Assembly: GCA_005893185.1 (NCBI GenBank)
Contig: VBOS01000141.1
Span: forward strand, 1-9,486
Length of the DNA: 9,486 bases
Direction: 5' to 3'
DNA from: Candidatus Eiseniibacteriota bacterium
GTDB taxonomy: Bacteria; Eisenbacteria; RBG-16-71-46
Shown here: positions 6,428-9,486 of the stretch, piece after piece
Layout: every line of letters starts with the position of its first letter
Numbering within the stretch: position 1 is the first letter of the stretch
Notes under the pieces: generated by a model
Told to the model about the DNA's origin: nothing
The model's input: only the letters and a program-made list of their open reading frames with translations
Database searches by the model: none
Position numbers and translations under genes: made by a program

Positions 6428-7143
6428 GGCATCCTCCACAGCAGCACGCCCGCGGCCGAGACCGCGAGCGCCGCCAGCCCGACCCACAGATCGGCGGGGG
6501 ACGCCTCGGCGTAGTGGCGGCAGCCGCAGATGCGACCCGAGTGCCCGCGCAGCAGCATGATCGAGTACATGCGCTGGCTGCGCTCGAAGCCGTGGAGCAC
6601 CAGCGTGCCGAGCGCTTCGCCCGCGAGCGGCAGCCGGCGCCGCGCGGGGAGCGAGGCGGCAGCTCGCAGGTGGAGCGCCCGGAACATGCGCTCCGCCCGG
6701 CCGAGCAGCTCGAACAGCGCTCGATACGTGAGGAAGAGTCCGTCCCCCACCTGCCGCGGCAGCACGCGCGAGAGCGGGGCGAAGAGATCGGGATAGGGCG
6801 TCGTGCCCGCGAGCCACACCACGTAGAGGCTGGCGGTGAGCGGCCGGAGCGCGAGCCGCAGCGCATTTTCCCAGCTCCCGTCCCAGTGCAGGGCGATGAA
6901 CAGCAGCGCAAAGAGCAGCGGATAGAACGCCGCCGCCGCCAGCAGCCGGAGCGGCAAGCGGCTCGTGAGCGCCAGCAGCCAGCCGATCGCGTAGAGGGCG
7001 AGCGGCAGACGGAGGTGCGGCGCCAAGACCGCGAGCAGCACGGCGCCCGCTGCGAGCAGCAGCTTTCCGAGCGCGCTCGCGCGGTGCCAGGGCGAGTGGG
7101 AAGCGGTGGCGATGAAGTCGATCTGGGCGAGCGTGTTGATCAC
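6424..7143 (-). CDS. cbiQ: Energy-coupling factor transmembrane protein CbiQ (T component)
   Basis: 239 residues, starting with GTG at 7143 and preceded by AGGAG 7 nt upstream. It links the ATPase to the substrate-binding CbiM. Evidence: N-terminal MINTLAQIDFIATASHSPWHR, like the CbiQ start; hydrophobic helices at about 27-60, 67-85 and 103-113; the PYPDLFAPLSRVLPRQVGDGLFLTYRALFELL region; and two coupling-helix segments, RALHLRAAAS (155-164) and SQRMYSIMLLRGHSG (189-203). The second holds the Arg-Gly typical of the ARG coupling motif, while the first reads LRA rather than ARG. A last helix (LWVGLAALAVSAAGVLLW) ends just before the stop. GCGCRH-like residues (CGCRH, 206-210) before this helix are unusual and might touch metal. 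cbiM ends 10 nt upstream; cbiO overlaps by 4 nt. Confidence 0.9.
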   Translation of the reverse strand: MINTLAQIDFIATASHSPWHRASALGKLLLAAGAVLLAVLAPHLRLPLALYAIGWLLALTSRLPLRLLAAAAFYPLLFALLFIALHWDGSWENALRLALRPLTASLYVVWLAGTTPYPDLFAPLSRVLPRQVGDGLFLTYRALFELLGRAERMFRALHLRAAASLPARRRLPLAGEALGTLVLHGFERSQRMYSIMLLRGHSGRICGCRHYAEASPADLWVGLAALAVSAAGVLLWRMP

Positions 7144-7153
7144 AGCCGCACTC

Positions 7154-7846
7154 CTAGGGCACGCCCGCTGCGGGGACGGCCGGCGCGCGCGTCGGGGCCG
7201 CGGGGAGCAGGTCGGGGCGCACGCGCGCGAGAAAGCGTCCGACCCCGAACGCCACAGCCGATTCGGCGGCGATCGCGACCAACCACAGCGCGATCGTCAC
7301 GCCGGCGAACAGTCCGATCCGTACCCCGCCGCGCCCGATCCCGACGGGCGTACCCGGGCTCAACTTCAGCGCCAGCGTGAGCAGCGCGAACCAGCAGAGC
7401 CCCGCCACCGCCTGCGCAGCGCCGGTCGCGAGCGCGAGCGCGGCCGCCGCCGACCGCCCCGGGGCGAGCCGGACGTAGAGCGGCCGCGCGACCGCCACCG
7501 CCGCTCCCAGCACCAGCGCGTTCAGCCCCACGACGGTGAGCCCACCCTGCCCGAGCAGCGCGAGGATCACGCACACCACAAACGCCACCTGGAATCCCGC
7601 CGCCGGCCCGAGCAGCACGCCCACCGGACCCGCGAGCGTGAGGCAATACTCGAGCGCCACGAACGGAATCGGAATCGACATCACCGCCAGCATGAGCCCC
7701 CCGAGCGCGCCCTGGTACGCGATCGTCCGTGGGGATTCGAGCCGGGTTGCGCGCACCGCCAGCAGCAGGAGCGCCGCCGCCAGCGCCAGGCCCGGTCCCC
7801 ACAGGATCGGAGGCAGAACGCCGTCGGGAATGTGGAGGTGCGACAC
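7154..7846 (-). CDS. cbiM: Cobalt/nickel ECF transporter substrate-binding membrane protein, CbiM-like
   Basis: 230 residues. The GTG at 7846 was chosen because it gives MSHLHIPDGVLPP, matching the CbiM N-terminus, and because it lies 2 nt after the comF stop; the longer frame upstream is Gly/Arg-rich and overlaps comF. CbiM is the S component that captures Co or Ni. In characterised homologues the N-terminal His and a later His in a GHL-like motif bind the metal. Here the N-terminal part is kept (His3 and His5 before IPDG). The second site reads VALEYCLTLAG (63-73), with Cys68 where a His might be expected. The usual GGLT-x-x-G-x-N is present as QGGLTVVGLN (100-109). About six hydrophobic helices can be drawn. 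No CbiN-like gene follows, so the importer appears to be CbiMQO only. The metal is uncertain. Confidence 0.85.
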   Translation of the reverse strand: MSHLHIPDGVLPPILWGPGLALAAALLLLAVRATRLESPRTIAYQGALGGLMLAVMSIPIPFVALEYCLTLAGPVGVLLGPAAGFQVAFVVCVILALLGQGGLTVVGLNALVLGAAVAVARPLYVRLAPGRSAAAALALATGAAQAVAGLCWFALLTLALKLSPGTPVGIGRGGVRIGLFAGVTIALWLVAIAAESAVAFGVGRFLARVRPDLLPAAPTRAPAVPAAGVP

Positions 7847-7848
7847 GA

Positions 7849-8553
7849 CTACTGCGCCCAGGCCAGCGCCACGCCCGCCGCGCGCGCCCCCGCGCGCCCG
7901 AGCGCTTCCAGGCATGCCTCGAATGTCGCGCCGGTGGTGATGACGTCGTCGACCAGCAGGACGTTCCTCCCTTCGAGACGATCCGGGTCCTTCACCCGGA
8001 ACGCGCCTGCGACGTTGGCGCGGCGCGCGCGCGGGTCGAGACGCGCCTGCGGCCGGGTGTCGCGCACGCGCTCGACCGCCCCTTCGAGTCGCGGGACGCC
8101 GATCGCTCCCGCAAGCGCCTCCGCGAGGAGACCGGCCTGATTGTACCCTCGCTCGCGCCGCCGGGCCGAGTGCAAGGGGACGGCCAGCACGAGGTCCATG
8201 CGCGGCGCGGGCGGCACGACGCGCGCGAGCTCAAAGGCGAGCCCCGCCGCGAGCCCCCGCCGGCCCTGGTACTTGAGGGCGTGCACCACACGGCTCGCGC
8301 GCTCGTCGTAGAGCCACGCCGCCCACACCGCGTGCCCGGGATGGGCCTTGCAGCCGGAACGCGCCTGCCCGCGCGCCAGGCAACGCGCGCACAGGGCGAA
8401 GGATACGCGCGGAATCGCGGCCCGGCACCCGTCGCACAGCAGCCGGGCGGGCGAAGCTGCTGCGCCGCAGCCGGGACAGCGCTGCGGCAGGACGAAGGCG
8501 GCGACATCGCCCGCCCACGCCGCGAGCCGGCCGAGGCCTCGCTCGTGCATCAT
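7849..8553 (-). CDS. comF: ComF family phosphoribosyltransferase-like protein
   Basis: 234 residues. The start is ATG at 8553 or the next codon at 8550; ATGATG overlaps the aroE TGA, indicating coupled translation. ComF proteins take part in DNA uptake during transformation and in broader DNA metabolism. Seen: an N-terminal zinc-ribbon with CPGC (26-29), CDGC (40-43) and CARC (55-58), then the phosphoribosyltransferase domain with HALKYQGRRGLA (91-102), VPLHSARRRERGYNQ (125-139), R..DTRPQARLDPRARRANV and the PRPP-binding loop VLLVDDVITTGAT (198-210). Length and domain order are standard. The in-frame extension upstream to 8850 is antisense-like Arg/Gly sequence within aroE and is not included. 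The stop at 7849-7851 lies 2 nt before cbiM. Confidence 0.93.
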   Translation of the reverse strand: MMHERGLGRLAAWAGDVAAFVLPQRCPGCGAAASPARLLCDGCRAAIPRVSFALCARCLARGQARSGCKAHPGHAVWAAWLYDERASRVVHALKYQGRRGLAAGLAFELARVVPPAPRMDLVLAVPLHSARRRERGYNQAGLLAEALAGAIGVPRLEGAVERVRDTRPQARLDPRARRANVAGAFRVKDPDRLEGRNVLLVDDVITTGATFEACLEALGRAGARAAGVALAWAQ

Positions 8554-9353
8554 CGCGGCCAGCCCACGGCGCGCATGAGGGGGTCGATCGGAACCTCGCT
8601 TCCGGTCCAGAGCGTGAGCGAGCGTCGCGCCTGGAAGGCGAGCAAGCCGAGCCCGTCGTAGGCCTCGAGCCCTGCTGCGCGCGCGCGCATCACCCAGGGC
8701 GTGATCGAAGGCCCGTAGACCAGGTCCACGATCAACGCCCGGCGCGGAAGCAGCTCGACCGGAACCGCACCTTCCTCCTCTCCGAGCGGCGTGGCGTTCA
8801 CAACGACCGTCGCGGCCGCGAGCGATGCGGCCTCGGCCTCGGAGCGCCACGTGACCAGGGCGGCCCGCGCCAGCCCGCGCCAGCGCTCCCGCGCCCCTGC
8901 GATCCGTCGCGCGCTGGCCGCGATGCTCGTGCAGCCGGCGGCGGCCAGCGCCAGCGCCAGGCTGCGAGCTGCGCCCCCGGCCCCGAGCAGCACGACGCGC
9001 TGGGCTCTCGGCTCGCGCCCGCGCGCGCGCAGCAGGTCGACAAATCCCGCGCCGTCAGTTGTGTCGCCCCAGGTCAGCCCGGAGTCGAACCCCACGGTGT
9101 TGACCGAGAGCGCCCGCCGCGCCGGCTCGGAAGCCCGGCCGAGGTGGTCGAGCACGGCCTGCTTGAGCGGGTGCGTCAGGTTCACCCCGCGGTAGCCGGC
9201 AGCTGCCAGCTCGTGCAGCCGCTCGCCCAGCTCCGAGGCCGGCGTGCGGATCGCGCGCGACTCGCCGCCGAGGCCGAGCGCATCGAGCCCCGCCCGGTGA
9301 AGCTCGGGCGAACGGGTGTAGGCGAGCGGATCGCCGAGCACCGCGAGCTTCAT
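8550..9353 (-). CDS. aroE: Shikimate dehydrogenase (AroE), complete copy
   Basis: 267 residues. AroE reduces 3-dehydroshikimate to shikimate with NADPH in aromatic amino acid synthesis. Shikimate-site residues are in TRSPELH (13-19), GVNLTHPLK with catalytic Lys64, SVNTV (83-87) and TDGAGF with Asp100. The NADP domain has GAGGAAR (124-130), VVNATPLG, VDLVYGP and the final DGLGLLAFQARRSLTLWTG, where the Gln contacts shikimate. Length is typical. The ATG start at 9353 is the only sensible one, though no strong ribosome site precedes it (CTCCGCTGGC). The lgt stop is 52 nt upstream with a small hairpin between; the stop overlaps comF. The first 413 bases are duplicated in inverted orientation at 1744-2156. 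Confidence 0.96.
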   Translation of the reverse strand: MKLAVLGDPLAYTRSPELHRAGLDALGLGGESRAIRTPASELGERLHELAAAGYRGVNLTHPLKQAVLDHLGRASEPARRALSVNTVGFDSGLTWGDTTDGAGFVDLLRARGREPRAQRVVLLGAGGAARSLALALAAAGCTSIAASARRIAGARERWRGLARAALVTWRSEAEAASLAAATVVVNATPLGEEEGAVPVELLPRRALIVDLVYGPSITPWVMRARAAGLEAYDGLGLLAFQARRSLTLWTGSEVPIDPLMRAVGWPR

Positions 9354-9363
9354 GCCAGCGGAG

Positions 9364-9386
9364 CGCGGGGAGCGGGTCCCCCCGCG
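9364..9386. other. Small hairpin between lgt and aroE (right copy)
   Basis: Same 7-bp stem and 9-nt loop as at 1711-1733, 10 nt upstream of the complete aroE. It lies inside the long inverted repeat. Role unknown; no T-tract. Confidence 0.3.
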
Positions 9387-9405
9387 GGGCCTCGCATGCG
9401 CGGCA

Positions 9406-9486
9406 TCACGCCGCGGACGGGGCGAGGCTTTCGCGGCGCAGGCGCATGATCATGAGCAGGCTGAAGAGCGCGATCGCGAGGCTCGA
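9406..9486 (-). CDS. lgt: lgt, last 26 codons (right copy), cut by the window end
   Basis: The reverse complement encodes SSLAIALFSLLMIMRLRRESLAPSAA and a TGA at 9406-9408, identical to the end of the Lgt fragment at 1293-1691. On its own it would be unrecognisable; identity to the left copy makes the assignment. It shows that lgt precedes aroE in the minus-strand operon. The rest of the gene lies beyond the window. Confidence 0.8.
   Translation of the reverse strand, partial: SSLAIALFSLLMIMRLRRESLAPSAA

Larger units (their letters stand above)
8941..9486 (-). repeat. Long inverted repeat, right arm (at least 546 bp)
   Basis: This is the reverse complement of 1611-2156. This arm sits inside an apparently intact lgt-aroE-comF order, so it looks like the original. 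The match runs to the final base of the window and could be longer; the left block would allow up to about 860 bp. Confidence 0.93.

Noticed and set aside
7847..7860. Cobalamin riboswitch in front of cbiM
   Set aside because: There are only 2 nt between comF and cbiM, so no room for a leader; regulation would have to act at the operon start outside the window.
7847..7915. Extended N-terminus of CbiM
   Set aside because: The added residues are Gly/Arg-rich shadow of comF, and the metal-binding MSHLHIPDG must be near the N-terminus as in the family.
8554..8850. Extended N-terminus of ComF
   Set aside because: These codons are Arg/Gly-rich and lie inside aroE; the family N-terminus and ATGATG overlap place the start at 8553 or 8550.
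1611..9486. Composite transposon or integron bounded by inverted repeats
   Set aside because: The arms are housekeeping gene sequence (lgt-aroE). There is no transposase, integrase, target duplication or attC-like site between or beside them.

Overview
This is a dense, visibly G+C-rich stretch (roughly 70% by eye) from a diderm bacterium. The outer-membrane barrel candidate, the lipoprotein gene lgt and the protein style suggest a Myxococcota, Deltaproteobacteria or Binatota-like soil or marine lineage. That placement is weak and rests on style, not on a marker gene.

Layout. (A) 1-1289, plus strand: a radical SAM/SPASM-like gene that is cut by the window start and broken by a frameshift near 190-227, then a divergent metallophosphoesterase 1 nt downstream that stops abruptly at 1292. 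(B) 1293-2156, plus strand: the C-terminal part of lgt and the first half of aroE, cut at both ends. (C) 2157-2990: a class I SAM-dependent methyltransferase whose 5' end lies at a junction. (D) 3218-4078: a secreted, probable outer-membrane beta-barrel protein, in a visibly less G+C-rich patch with its own likely promoter region. (E) 4144-9486, minus strand: a tight operon, transcribed right to left: lgt (last 26 codons), aroE, comF, cbiM, cbiQ, cbiO, rarA. It converges with the barrel gene on a strong hairpin at 4084-4118.

The main structural signal is a long inverted repeat. Bases 1611-2156 reappear reverse-complemented at 8941-9486 (paired coordinates sum to 11097). I found no mismatch in the stretches compared, and the right arm is still identical at the last base of the window. 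The right arm belongs to a coherent operon with an intact aroE. The left arm is part of an orphan block, 1293-2156, whose borders fall inside genes on both sides. It is therefore either a chimeric assembly join or a recent inverted partial duplication. If real, recombination between the arms could invert about 6.8 kb and move the whole aroE-rarA operon to a new upstream context. No transposase, integrase, tRNA, rRNA or CRISPR array was seen.

Functionally, the minus operon mixes shikimate synthesis (AroE), a competence-type phosphoribosyltransferase (ComF), an ECF-type cobalt/nickel importer (CbiM-CbiQ-CbiO, no CbiN) and the replication-fork AAA+ protein RarA. Neighbouring genes overlap by up to 20 nt or lie 2-10 nt apart. 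The radical SAM/metallophosphoesterase pair and the CbiM with an altered metal-site motif are the least conventional protein-level features.
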